Positions 44,171 to 53,280 of a stretch of 64,000 nucleotides of DNA are shown one piece after another; positions within the stretch are counted from its first letter, which is position 1, and each line of letters begins with the position of its first letter. The notes under the pieces are model-generated. The model was not told the DNA's origin. It did no database searches and was given only the letters and a program-made list of their open reading frames with translations. The stretch comes from Mucilaginibacter terrae (GTDB lineage Bacteria > Bacteroidota > Bacteroidia > Sphingobacteriales > Sphingobacteriaceae). The translations under genes were made by a program, and so were the position numbers. The stretch lies in contig NZ_JAVLVU010000001.1 in the NCBI RefSeq assembly GCF_031951985.1, positions 2,790,001-2,854,000 of the forward strand, read 5' to 3'.

Positions 44171-44490
44171 TAGCGTACAAAAGCAACACTCACCGAGTCG
44201 GGGTATAACAATTTCAAGTTCTTAGCATCCAATTGTTGAATAACAAACTTGGTAGGCACACTTCCTTCAAACGAGGTAAAAATAGTATCCCCTTTCACAA
44301 AATAATCTTCGGCAACAGGTTCGGTTTGCTCACTCAATATAAATTGTTTGCCTGTAATTTCGAGCCTTGTGCTACCATCATGAGAACGCCATTTGCCTTT
44401 GAGTTTGCTGTTACCGGTTTCGGAACAGGCGGCAGAAATTAGCACCAAGGCGCTAATTACATGTACAAATACAAGTAAAGTTGTTTTCAT
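44170..44490 (-). CDS. Small lipoprotein of unknown function
   Basis: A 106-aa protein with a lipoprotein signal (ISALVLISAACSE, Cys after AA). The mature part is a small beta domain: LKGKWRSHDGSTRLEITGKQFIL, DYFVKGDTIFTSFEGSVPTKFVI and LKLLYPDSVSVAFVR. This resembles lipocalin-like or DUF-type short lipoproteins of Bacteroidota, but no family is claimed. It converges on the helicase terminator. Confidence 0.7.
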   Translation of the reverse strand: MKTTLLVFVHVISALVLISAACSETGNSKLKGKWRSHDGSTRLEITGKQFILSEQTEPVAEDYFVKGDTIFTSFEGSVPTKFVIQQLDAKNLKLLYPDSVSVAFVR

Positions 44491-44519
44491 GATTAAAGCA
44501 GGTTTTATAGAATAGATAA

Positions 44520-44540
44520 GTGCCTGCCGATGGCAGGCAC
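44520..44540 (-). terminator. Hairpin after the Gly/Ala/Lys-rich secreted protein gene
   Basis: Perfect stem GTGCCTGCC / GGCAGGCAC with a three-base loop, eight bases after the stop on the minus strand. No strong T-run, so termination is likely but not certain. Confidence 0.6.
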
Positions 44541-44548
44541 TTAATAAA

Positions 44549-44905
44549 TTAGTTGGGTTTATTAACCAGGGCCGATTCTTTTACATATATATGCTGGCCT
44601 TTTTTGTTTACATAATAGTACGCCGAGTTTTTATCGATGTAAATAGTTTGACCTTGAGGGCCTACTTTACTATCGTATTTTTTATCAACTACAGCCGAAG
44701 TACCTTTAACCGCTAATTCAGCAGTTTTTTGTCCGGTTTTTTTACCTGCATGGCCAACGGCTGTAGCACCTTTGCCAATAGCACGGCCGGTTTTAGTGGC
44801 GCCGCTATCAATGGCACGACCTGTTTTTTTAAGAATCTGGGCTTGAGTATCGGCAGCAATAAATATTCCGGCTGCCAATAAAGCAACTTTAATAACGTTT
44901 TTCAT
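44549..44905 (-). CDS. Secreted basic protein with tandem Gly/Ala/Lys repeats
   Basis: A 118-aa protein with a signal peptide (VALLAAGIFIAADTQAQ). Residues about 26-75 form tandem imperfect 11-residue repeats (KKTGRAIDSGA, KTGRAIGKGA), amphipathic and LEA-like. The C-terminal region (about 80-118) reads GQTIYIDKNSAYYYVNKKGQHIYVKESAL, a small beta domain that might bind a polymer. The function is unknown. Similar proteins in Bacteroidota are reported only as hypothetical. Confidence 0.7.
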   Translation of the reverse strand: MKNVIKVALLAAGIFIAADTQAQILKKTGRAIDSGATKTGRAIGKGATAVGHAGKKTGQKTAELAVKGTSAVVDKKYDSKVGPQGQTIYIDKNSAYYYVNKKGQHIYVKESALVNKPN

Positions 44906-44932
44906 GGTATTAATTAAGTTAATGTAAATATA

Positions 44933-45940
44933 CTAACTCAATTGTTCGGCCAAACGCTTCATTTCCAGTACGGGAGACTGTTTTTTGTATAAAACACGGT
45001 ATACAGCTTCACATATAGGCATGCTCACTGTATAGTGTTTATTAACCTGGTGTAGACAATTTACTGCATAGTATCCCTCGGCAACCATATTCATTTCTAA
45101 TTGAGCCGAGGTTACAGTGTAGCCCTTACCTATCATGTTACCAAAAGTACGGTTACGGCTAAACTGCGAATAGGCGGTAACCAGCAAATCGCCCAGGTAG
45201 GCGCTCTCTTTAATATCGCGGTCAATAGGGTGCACGGCATCCACAAAATCTTTCATCTCGCGAATGGCGTTAGAAATTAATACCGCCTGAAAATTATCAC
45301 CATAACCCACGCCGTGGCATATGCCACTGGCTACGGCATAAATGTTTTTTAGCACTGCGGCGTATTCTGTACCATAAATATCATCAGATACGATGGTTTT
45401 AATATAGCGCGTGCTCAACATGCCGGCAAACTCAGCTGCTAAAATAGTATCGGCCGAAGCAATAGTAAGGTAGGATAGCTTTTCTAAAGCCACCTCCTCG
45501 GCATGACAGGGCCCGCTGATAACCAAAAATTTTTCGAACGGAATGTTATAGTACTTATGCAAAAACTCGCCTATAATAAGGTTTTCATCGGGTACTATGC
45601 CTTTGATGGCCGATATAACCTTTTTGCCCTCAAAATCTTGCGGGGTAATGCCGGTGAGCGCCTGTTTTAAAAATGCTGCCGGTACGTTGAGCAAAACAAA
45701 ATCGGCCTCGGCAATTAATGCTTTAAGGTTGGTTGATATATTTTGTGCAAGCACCTTTATTTCAACCGAACTTAAATAATTAGGGTTGTGCCCGTATTGC
45801 TGCACATGCTCTACAGCTTCGGCGTTACGCATCCACCAAAAAATCTCTTTAGAGGTAGTATTATCGGTAAGCATTTTAATATTAGCGGTGGCCCAACTGC
45901 CCCCTCCTACCACCAGAATTTTATTTGGCTGCCCTTGCAT
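44933..45940 (-). CDS. gpsA: NAD(P)H-dependent glycerol-3-phosphate dehydrogenase
   Basis: A 335-aa enzyme making glycerol 3-phosphate from dihydroxyacetone phosphate for phospholipid synthesis. The N-terminal Rossmann motif is ILVVGGGSWATANIKML, then VLNVPAAFLKQAL, VISAIKGIV, ISGPCHAEEVA and the catalytic Lys region EYAAVLKNIYAVASGICHG; ESAYLGDLLVTAYS and RNRTFGNMIGKGYT also fit. The start at 45940 is preferred because the -7 box at 45980-45987 overlaps the upstream ATG-like region at 45982. One unusual detail is GGGSWATAN in place of the usual GAGSWGTA. Confidence 0.95.
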   Translation of the reverse strand: MQGQPNKILVVGGGSWATANIKMLTDNTTSKEIFWWMRNAEAVEHVQQYGHNPNYLSSVEIKVLAQNISTNLKALIAEADFVLLNVPAAFLKQALTGITPQDFEGKKVISAIKGIVPDENLIIGEFLHKYYNIPFEKFLVISGPCHAEEVALEKLSYLTIASADTILAAEFAGMLSTRYIKTIVSDDIYGTEYAAVLKNIYAVASGICHGVGYGDNFQAVLISNAIREMKDFVDAVHPIDRDIKESAYLGDLLVTAYSQFSRNRTFGNMIGKGYTVTSAQLEMNMVAEGYYAVNCLHQVNKHYTVSMPICEAVYRVLYKKQSPVLEMKRLAEQLS

Positions 45941-45979
45941 TCTTTGTACGTTACGGTTTATAGTTATTAACCGTGTTGA

Positions 45980-45987
45980 CAAAGGTA
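45980..45987 (-). promoter_or_regulatory. -7 box for gpsA
   Basis: On the minus strand TACCTTTG, 39 nt upstream of the ATG at 45940. Confidence 0.6.
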
Positions 45988-46033
45988 TGTTTCGGAATTT
46001 GAATTTCGAATTTTCAACTCTAATTTTTAAATA

Positions 46034-48436
46034 TTACATTCTGTTCATCTCGCTCGCTGCTCCACTGTTGCGTTCGCGGGCAGTTTTTAACTTCATGTTG
46101 CCAAACTGGTAAGTAAAGCCAAGGCTAAAGCGGCGGCTTTCCCATTCGTTTTGCCAGGTGGTGTTAATGTTGTTGTACTGCAATACGCTACGGTAACGGT
46201 TGCCAAAAAACACGTCGCGCACTTTAAAACTGATGGTTGCTTTTTTATTCATAAAGGTTTTGTTAATGGCGGCATCAATTTGCGAACCCGACAGCGTGCG
46301 CGCCAAGCCCGATATTGATGGCGAGTAATACATGGCCGATAATTGCACACGGAAGCTTTTAGGCAAGGTAAAAGTTTGATCGGTTGAGCCCGACCATGAA
46401 AACCGGCTCGAATTATAATTAAGGTTTTGACTGGCCGCCATTACTTTATCATACGAGCCATCAAGGTTAACGGTTACGTTCCACCACTTTACGATATTAA
46501 AGCTACCTCCTGTGCTAATGCTCAGGTTGCTGGTGTTGCCGAGGTTTTGATAGATGGCTATACTTTCCTTGGTTTGGTCGTTTTGGGTAATTACGGTGGT
46601 TACCGAATTGTTTACCCGGCGGTAGCTCAGGCTCAATACCTGGAAACTTTTATAAGTGTAATTAAACCCAAACGATTTTGAGAACGATGGCTGCAAATTT
46701 GGATTACCCTGTATGGCGGTATACGGGTCGCTGTAAAAAGTGAACGGGTTAAGGTTACCATAGCCCGGGCGACTGATCCGCTCTGTGTACGAAGCATTCA
46801 ACTGGTTATTGGCATTAATTTTATAAGTGGCAAACACGCTCGGGAAAAGTCTCCAGTAATTGCGGTTGGTTACCTGTGCTGTGGTAATAGAGTTACCTTT
46901 TGATATGGTTTGCTCGGTACGTAAGCCTGCTTTAAATTCCCATTTTTTGCCTAAAGTTTTATTGAGCGTAAGGTAACCAGCATTAATATTTTCATTGTAT
47001 AAAAAATGATTGCTACGGCGATTGTCATTCACCCAGCCCTGTGTTTTCAATGAGTCGAAGCGGGCATTGTTATCCGAGCTTACCCAACTGCTTTTCCAGC
47101 CGGTTTCAAAGCGCCAGGTTTTGGCAAACGGCCAAACATAATCAACCTTTAACGATCGGATGTTATAGTTAGCCGGGGTATTGTTGCGCAGTTTAATGGT
47201 ATCGCCAATACGGTTACCTGCGCCATTATAGTACACATTGCTAAACTCCTCGTTGCTCACACTGTTGCTACGGATGTAATCACCATCGAAACTCAATTTT
47301 TGACCTAATGAATCTATTGCAAAAGCGTAGTTTAAGTTTAAGGCATAGGTGTGCGTATTGGTATATTGTGGTTTAGTCATAGCCACGCTTCCGGTTTGCT
47401 GCCCGGCGCTGTTCAGCGTTACCGAATTACTGGTTACATCAGCATTTTGCGGCGATGCTCCTCCCCTGAACATGATGCCCAATGTGCTGCGTTTGCTGGC
47501 AAAGTAATCGGCACCAGCGGTATAATTAACGTAATTGCTGATGGGGTGCCAGTAATTTTCCTGATTGTAAAGCTCGGCACCAATCTGGCGTCCCAAATTA
47601 AGTTTGTTATACGAGTTGGAGTAGCCGCCGTTGTTGCGTGTAAATACGCTTATTTTACCCACATTGTAATTCAAGTTTAATCCACCCGAAAGCTTGCCAT
47701 ACGTACCATAACCTGTATTGGCAGTAGCCGTACCATTAAAGCCTTGCAATTTATTACGTTTCATGATGATGTTAATAACGCCAGCCGTACCCGCAGCATC
47801 AAAATTGGCCGGCGGATTGGCCATCAACTCAATTTTACTAATGGCGTTGCCCGGTAAGGTTTTAAGGTAATTGCTTATTTCGGCACTGCTCATGTAGGTC
47901 ATGCGGCCATCTATCATCACGTTAACCCCACCGTTGTTGTGGTACAAAATGTTATCGTCTTTATCCAGCTTAATGCCGGGAGCTTTCTTTAACACCTCGA
48001 GGGCATTGTCGCCGGTGGTTATCATTTTTTCGACGTTTACCACCAGGCGGTCGCTTTTTTGTTCCAGTTGAGGTACGGTACTGGTTACGGTAACGGCGTT
48101 AAGTGCTTTGCTTTGTTCGGTTAAGGTAATGAGCGGCACGGCAATAGCGGCTCCTGTATAATTAATGTGATTGCTGCATTGGGTTGCAAATCCCATCAGG
48201 CTAACTTTAATTACATACGCTCCGTTTTTTAAATTTTTGAACAGATAAGCGCCATTGCCATCGGCCATTTGGGCGGCGGCTTGGGCCGAATCGGGCAGGT
48301 GCAGCAACTGAACGCTGGCCCCGGTAAGTGGTTCGGCTTTGCTGTTTTTTACGGTACCGCCTATGCTGCCGGTTTGGGCAAATGAATGTGATGCTTTTAA
48401 AATAAGGACGATTACTATTAGGGCTAACTTTTTCAT
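46034..48436 (-). CDS. Outer-membrane beta-barrel protein with CarboxypepD_reg domain
   Basis: An 800-aa protein with a signal peptide (LALIVIVLILKASHSFAQ). Residues about 25-115 form the CarboxypepD_reg domain (GTVKNSKAEPLTGASVQLLHL, LFKNLKNGAYVIKVSLMGF). The plug-like region has LEVLKKAPGIKLDKDDNILYHNNGGVNVMIDG and KIELMANPPANFDAAGTAGVINIIM. A long barrel with aromatic-rich strands runs to the end. It is a paralogue-type of the protein at 23172-25580. Ligand unknown. It is divergent from the LytS-type kinase gene at 48623, so the kinase may regulate it, but this is inference. Confidence 0.9.
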   Translation of the reverse strand: MKKLALIVIVLILKASHSFAQTGSIGGTVKNSKAEPLTGASVQLLHLPDSAQAAAQMADGNGAYLFKNLKNGAYVIKVSLMGFATQCSNHINYTGAAIAVPLITLTEQSKALNAVTVTSTVPQLEQKSDRLVVNVEKMITTGDNALEVLKKAPGIKLDKDDNILYHNNGGVNVMIDGRMTYMSSAEISNYLKTLPGNAISKIELMANPPANFDAAGTAGVINIIMKRNKLQGFNGTATANTGYGTYGKLSGGLNLNYNVGKISVFTRNNGGYSNSYNKLNLGRQIGAELYNQENYWHPISNYVNYTAGADYFASKRSTLGIMFRGGASPQNADVTSNSVTLNSAGQQTGSVAMTKPQYTNTHTYALNLNYAFAIDSLGQKLSFDGDYIRSNSVSNEEFSNVYYNGAGNRIGDTIKLRNNTPANYNIRSLKVDYVWPFAKTWRFETGWKSSWVSSDNNARFDSLKTQGWVNDNRRSNHFLYNENINAGYLTLNKTLGKKWEFKAGLRTEQTISKGNSITTAQVTNRNYWRLFPSVFATYKINANNQLNASYTERISRPGYGNLNPFTFYSDPYTAIQGNPNLQPSFSKSFGFNYTYKSFQVLSLSYRRVNNSVTTVITQNDQTKESIAIYQNLGNTSNLSISTGGSFNIVKWWNVTVNLDGSYDKVMAASQNLNYNSSRFSWSGSTDQTFTLPKSFRVQLSAMYYSPSISGLARTLSGSQIDAAINKTFMNKKATISFKVRDVFFGNRYRSVLQYNNINTTWQNEWESRRFSLGFTYQFGNMKLKTARERNSGAASEMNRM

Positions 48437-48622
48437 GATCTCGAAAATTGTGTTTGGGTTGACGGTTCAAAGGTGCAGTTAGCTCATACGTATATAAATT
48501 ATACTACACCAACAGGCTAAAATCTTATCCCAACCGGTAAAAGCAGTGTGTTACGTGTTGGAATAACAAAATGGGGTGTTGGTGTAAATTTTTGTAAGGC
48601 AAATAACAAATGCCGTACTTTT

Positions 48623-49654
48623 ATGGCCATGACAAAAAAGCGGATAGTGTTACTGCACGTGCTGGCCTGGCTGGCTTACTTAGCCTATTGCTTTGTGGGC
48701 ATACTCTACTTCTCGGGAAATGAAATATCCTTTCCAAAAGTTTCGCTCTTACTGCAATTGAGCTATCTCCTGTCGTTAATGAGTGTGTTCTATTACTACT
48801 ATTCCTTAATACTGCCCGGATTTTTTAATAGAAAACTACGCTTTGTTGCTGTGCTTGGTGCACTGGCTACCCCCTTTGTGTTTATTTTTACGCGTTACCT
48901 GCTTGAGGAGAAGTTATACGATCTGCTATTCGGATTTCATAATTATAGTAACGACACTACTTTTAAGCATTATATGTTAGATAACCTCTACCGTGGACTG
49001 CCTGCTATTATATTCAGCAGCGCTGCATGGGGTTTAACCTATGCTTATCGCCAGGAGCGAGAAAATAAGCAGCTCCGCGAAGAAAAAATCAAAGCCGAGC
49101 TGGCTTTCCTGAAATCGCAGATCAATCCACACTTTTTATACAATACGCTCAATTATATTTACTCGCTGGCCTACCCGGTATCAGATAAACTGGCCGATGC
49201 CATTATCAAGCTATCGCAATTGATGCGCTACATGCTAACCGAAAGTCCCGACGGCCTGATCGATCTGGAAAAGGAGGTAGATTATCTGAACAACTACATC
49301 GACATATATCGCCTGCGGTTTGAGGATAATTTTCATGTTGATTTTAAAGTTGAGGGCGATATTGCCGGTAAACGCCTGGCTTCGCTCGTACTTATTCCCT
49401 TTGTAGAAAACGCCTTTAAACATGGAGCGGTCGACGATCCTCAGCGACCGGTTCGCATTCACCTCAAAGCAATAGCCAACAGGCTGATGTTCACGGTAAG
49501 CAACAAAATTAGTCACCATCAAAAAGACCACTCGAGCGGGGTTGGCTTAGTCAACATTCGCCGTCGGCTCGAACTTATCTACCCCGGTAAACACGATCTA
49601 TTGATCTCGGAAAACGGGCAAACTTATAAAACCACTTTAAACATCGAACTTTAG
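48623..49654 (+). CDS. LytS/YehU-type sensor histidine kinase
   Basis: A 343-aa membrane protein with four N-terminal hydrophobic segments, a short helix, and a His_kinase domain. The conserved phosphoacceptor sequence is KSQINPHFLYNTLNYIYSLAY, followed by LSQLMRYML and EVDYLNNYIDIYRLRF. The ATP-binding half shows LVLIPFVENAFKHGAVD and GVGLVNIRRRLELIY. Such kinases normally pair with a LytTR response regulator; none lies within the neighbouring genes, so it is an orphan kinase in this window. An upstream in-frame start at 48548 seems less likely. Confidence 0.92.
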   Translation: MAMTKKRIVLLHVLAWLAYLAYCFVGILYFSGNEISFPKVSLLLQLSYLLSLMSVFYYYYSLILPGFFNRKLRFVAVLGALATPFVFIFTRYLLEEKLYDLLFGFHNYSNDTTFKHYMLDNLYRGLPAIIFSSAAWGLTYAYRQERENKQLREEKIKAELAFLKSQINPHFLYNTLNYIYSLAYPVSDKLADAIIKLSQLMRYMLTESPDGLIDLEKEVDYLNNYIDIYRLRFEDNFHVDFKVEGDIAGKRLASLVLIPFVENAFKHGAVDDPQRPVRIHLKAIANRLMFTVSNKISHHQKDHSSGVGLVNIRRRLELIYPGKHDLLISENGQTYKTTLNIEL

Positions 49655-49674
49655 CCTAAACCTTATCACTATTT

Positions 49675-50511
49675 ATGAATATTTTAAAATGCCTTTTAAT
49701 AGTATTGGCCTTGCTTTGCCCTAACCTTTTGGTTGCCCAGGATTCGTTGGTGCATCCTAAGCAAAAAATTAAAATCGTCCTATTAGGGACCTATCACTTT
49801 GCCAACCCTGGTGCCGATAAGTTTAATGTTAGGGTTGATGATTACAGCACCCCGAAGCGTCAACAACAAATACAGGAGCTTAACAATGCTCTTGCCCGCT
49901 TTGCCCCCAAAAAGATATTCACCGAGAGCAATAGCAGCTTTCAGGCACAAGCCGATAGTTTATTTCAGCTTTACAAAGCCGGGAAATGGGATATTCCGGC
50001 CAAGGTAGTAAGCGAGCGTTTCCAGATAGGGCTAAAACTGGCTAAACAACTTAACAACGATCATATTTACTGCGCCGATGCCGAAGGCAAATGGCTGGCC
50101 CCGGAAGTTGAAAAATATGCCGACAGTATGCAAATTGAGTATGTTAAGCAAATGGAAAAGTATTTTGAACAATACACGCAATGGTTCAATAACTATATCA
50201 GTAATCATACCGTTAAACAAAACCTTGCCTACTTAAATCGCCCCGAAGAGTTGCTTAATCACAATCATTACATATATAACTATGTATTTGCCCGTGTAGG
50301 TGCCGGCAAAAACTATATAGGTGCCGAATTGGTGGGCGAATGGTATAAACGTAACGTAAAAATTTATGCCAACATACTGCAAAACATCACCCCTGCCGAT
50401 AAGCGTGTGCTGGTTATATTTGGGGCAGGCCACATGCACATCTTGAAGCAGCTGTTTAAAGACAATCCCGATTTTGAGGTAGTGGAAGTGAATAAATATT
50501 TGGATAAGTAA
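49675..50511 (+). CDS. DUF5694 family secreted protein (TraB/ChaN-like fold)
   Basis: A 278-aa protein with a signal peptide (LKCLLIVLALLCPNLLVAQ). The core shows KIVLLGTYHFANPGADKFN near the start, RQQQIQELNNALARFAPKKIFTE, and IFGAGHMHILKQLFKDNPDFEVVEV near the end. These are the signature His/Glu motifs of the DUF5694 group, distant relatives of TraB/PrgY and heme-binding ChaN-type proteins. Function is unknown. It starts 20 bp after the kinase gene, so it is probably cotranscribed. Confidence 0.88.
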   Translation: MNILKCLLIVLALLCPNLLVAQDSLVHPKQKIKIVLLGTYHFANPGADKFNVRVDDYSTPKRQQQIQELNNALARFAPKKIFTESNSSFQAQADSLFQLYKAGKWDIPAKVVSERFQIGLKLAKQLNNDHIYCADAEGKWLAPEVEKYADSMQIEYVKQMEKYFEQYTQWFNNYISNHTVKQNLAYLNRPEELLNHNHYIYNYVFARVGAGKNYIGAELVGEWYKRNVKIYANILQNITPADKRVLVIFGAGHMHILKQLFKDNPDFEVVEVNKYLDK

Positions 50512-50688
50512 GGTGATTTGAACGGGAGACTGCCACCAATTTAACACAATGCATGATTACATCAATTAGCACCAGTGCTAATCGCATAATCCTGAAAGTT
50601 TAAACAGAAAAATTGAAGATAAACAGCCGCTTTACATATAGCTTACTGTAGATAAGGCTCCCTGTTACCAAGTTACGCTGCTAATACC

Positions 50689-50696
50689 TACCTTTG
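50689..50696 (+). promoter_or_regulatory. -7 box immediately upstream of rlmD
   Basis: TACCTTTG, ending seven bases before the ATG at 50704. Suggests a very short or absent leader. Confidence 0.6.
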
Positions 50697-50703
50697 CAGC
50701 CTG

Positions 50704-52177
50704 ATGAGAAAAGGTAAAAGAGGCCCCAACTTAATGTTCGAAAACGTTGCGGTAATTGATATTGCCGAAGAGGGCAAAGGTGTAGGTAAAACCGAAGATT
50801 TTGTATTGTTTATTGAGAAAGCCGTTCCGGGTGATGTGGTTGATGTAGAAGTTTACCGCAAAAAGAAAAACTTTGGCGAAGCCAAAATAACAGCCCTCAA
50901 ACAACCTTCAGTCCATCGCACTGAACCATTTTGCGAGCATTTTGGCACGTGCGGCGGTTGCAAATGGCAACATATGACCTATGATGCCCAGCTACAATTT
51001 AAGCAAAAGGCCGTTACCGATGCCCTTACCCGTTTGGCCAAGCTGGATGTAAGTCACTCCCAATACATAGTAGGTTCGCCTGCCGACCGTTACTACCGCA
51101 ATAAGCTCGAATATACTTTCAGTAACAAACGCTGGCTAAACGACGGCGAAAACCGTACCGATGAAGCCGTAGACATGAATGCCCTCGGTTTTCATATTCC
51201 CGGCCGCTTTGATAAGATACTGGATATTAACCACTGCTACCTGCAGGCCGATCCATCTAACAATATTCGCCTTAAAATACGCGATTACGCCAAGCTACAT
51301 GGCCTGAGTTTTTACGATGTCCGTGAGCATACGGGCGCATTGCGTAACCTTATTATCCGTACAGCCGTAACCGGCGAACTGATGGTAATTGTGGTTTTTG
51401 CCTATGCAACTGAAGAAGAAGTTAACGGCCTGATGAGTTACGTAGAGCAGGAATTCCCGGAGATCACCTCGCTGCTGTACATTCTCAATCAAAAGAAAAA
51501 CGATACCATTTTTGACCAGGACGTACTGGCCTGGAAAGGCCCCGAGTACATTCACGAAAAGATGGATGATATACAGTTCCGCATTGGGCCAAAATCGTTT
51601 TACCAAACTAACGCCATACAAGCCAAACGCCTGTACGAAATAGCCCGCGATTTTGCCGGGTTTAAAGGCGATGAGTTAGTATATGATCTGTACACCGGAG
51701 CCGGTACCATTGCCAATTTTGTGGCTGGGCATGTGCGCGAAGTTATTGGTGTAGAATATGTACCATCGGCCATTGAAGATGCTAAAGTAAACTCGTCCAT
51801 AAACAATATTCATAACACCAAATTTTACGCCGGTGACATGAAAGATGTGCTCAACGCCGAATTTGTAGCTCAGCACGGCAAACCCGACGTGATCATCACC
51901 GACCCGCCCCGTGCCGGTATGCATGCCGATGTGGTGGACCGCCTCATGGAAATTGAAGCACCCAAAATTGTTTACGTAAGCTGTAACGCCGCCACACAAG
52001 CCCGCGATTTAATTGTTTTAAAAACTTAAGTATAACGTAACCCAAATTCAGCCGGTTGATATGTTTCCGCATACACAACACGTAGAAAATGTGGTATTAC
52101 TGGAATTGAAAAGCGAAGAGCAAAGACGGAGCGAAGCTACGGAGAGCGAGGAGCGAGGATTGGAAGAAACAATTTAA
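50704..52177 (+). pseudogene. rlmD: 23S rRNA (uracil-C5)-methyltransferase RlmD-like, +1 frameshift near the C terminus
   Basis: The first frame (441 aa) carries a TRAM domain (about 9-65), the [4Fe-4S] cysteines CEHFGTCGGCKWQHM, SAM-binding LYTGAGTIANFVAGHV, DPPRAGMH and the catalytic nucleophile VYVSCNAATQARD, then ends LIVLKT. The next frame continues YNVTQIQPVDMFPHTQHVENVVLLEL, the family C terminus with the catalytic Glu. The break is in an A5 run at 52020-52024; four A would restore the frame. The out-of-frame part continues as SEEQRRSEATESEERGL, an unusual charged tail. Function would be 5-methyluridine formation in 23S rRNA. Confidence 0.88.
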
Positions 52178-52261
52178 ATACTTTATCAGAGCAGTAAGCA
52201 TTATAATGCCATACCGCCTCTCCAAAACACCGCTCCCCGCTCAATAATAAATTTAAAAGCT

Positions 52262-52651
52262 ATGACCCCTGAAGAACTATTAAACGAAAATAATAATCAG
52301 AAAAAGCAAAGCCCGCTTCAAAGCCTTGAGGTTGATTTACGCCTATACAGCGAATCGATGCGCGAGATAGCGGTTGAAATTATGGTAGAAGGCTTATCGG
52401 CTTACCCCATATTTATTGCCCACCAGCATGAGGTGTCGTTAGGCGAACTGATTTTAGACAAGGCCGATTTAAATACCGATTGGAACATCAATGCCTCAAC
52501 CCTTGAAGAGTTTGTGCAAAAAGGTGTAATTAAACCGGAGCTTAAACAGCGCTTTATTGATAATTACAAAAGTGCCCACGATTTTATGTGCGTGTTTGCC
52601 ATAGTACCCGAGGGCGCCAACTTTATATTTTTCCCATACGGCAAGGAATAA
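52262..52651 (+). CDS. Hypothetical protein
   Basis: A 129-aa cytosolic protein without signal or membrane segment. Landmarks are LEVDLRLYSESMREIAVEIMVEGLSAYPIFIAHQHEVSLGE and HDFMCVFAIVPEGANFIFFPYG. The pattern looks like a conserved Bacteroidota protein of unknown function, but I cannot name a family. It sits between rlmD and a phosphoribosyltransferase gene whose -7 box is only four bases after its stop. Confidence 0.75.
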   Translation: MTPEELLNENNNQKKQSPLQSLEVDLRLYSESMREIAVEIMVEGLSAYPIFIAHQHEVSLGELILDKADLNTDWNINASTLEEFVQKGVIKPELKQRFIDNYKSAHDFMCVFAIVPEGANFIFFPYGKE

Positions 52652-52654
52652 CTT

Positions 52655-52662
52655 TATATTTG
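52655..52662 (+). promoter_or_regulatory. -7 box for the phosphoribosyltransferase gene
   Basis: TATATTTG, about 95 nt upstream of the ATG at 52757. The leader between contains an inverted repeat. Confidence 0.55.
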
Positions 52663-52735
52663 TTGTGTGTTGTTAGTTATCTGTTGTCAGTAAAAACACT
52701 CTGCCATCAATCAAAAAAATCACACAACACACAAC
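52662..52735. repeat. Inverted repeat in the phosphoribosyltransferase leader
   Basis: GTTGTGTGTTGT (52662-52673) and ACAACACACAAC (52724-52735) are perfectly complementary. It could form a hairpin in the 5' leader and affect translation. Confidence 0.55.
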
Positions 52736-52756
52736 GGTTAACCCACAACTAATACC

Positions 52757-53264
52757 ATGGCCGAAAAGCTTTTAATACTCAATCATCAGCAAATACAGCA
52801 AAAGATTGACCGCATTGCTTACCAGATACTCGAAGACAATTACGACGAGCAGGAGATCGTAATTGCAGGCATTTTATCGCAGGGAAGTGTGATTGCACGC
52901 CGTATACAGGCCGTGCTTCAAAAAATTGCACCCTTTACCTGCACCATGATCAATATTGAGATCGATAAAGATGCTAATCATCTCGAAGCAAACCTGGATG
53001 CTGATATTAATATTTGCGCCAAACAAGGTAGTTATACTGGTTGATGATGTTTTAAACAGCGGCAAAACCCTGGCCTATGGTTTTGGTGTGTTTTTGGATG
53101 TTCCGCTTAAAAAGCTGCGCACCGTGGTACTGGTAGACCGTAACCACAAAAACTTCCCGGTAAGTACCGATTATGCCGGCGTGGCCTTGTCAACCGTTAT
53201 TAAACAACACGTATACGTATCGCTAAGCGAAACTGGCCAAGATGATGCCGTGTATTTAGGATAA
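52757..53264 (+). pseudogene. Phosphoribosyltransferase family protein, +1 frameshift
   Basis: The first frame (95 aa) runs LILNHQQIQQKIDRIAYQILEDNYDEQEIVIAGILSQGS and FTCTMINIEIDKDANHLEA. The second frame continues NKVVILVDDVLNSGKTLAYGFGVFLDVPLKKL, which contains the PRPP-binding VVILVDDVLNSGKT motif, and VVLVDRNHKNFPV. Removing one A from the AAA at 53021-53023 gives one continuous protein of about 168 aa (ICANKVVILVDDV). This is a PyrR/HPRT-like type I phosphoribosyltransferase. It converts a base with PRPP to a nucleotide or regulates pyrimidine genes. A perfect terminator follows at 53281-53320. Confidence 0.88.
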
Positions 53265-53280
53265 GGACATATTGATATTA

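Noticed and set aside
52015..52030. Programmed ribosomal frameshift in rlmD at T TTA AAA
   Set aside because: The slippery-like heptamer would give a -1 shift, which reads NLSIT and then stops. The conserved C terminus is in the +1 frame, so a -1 slip cannot explain it.
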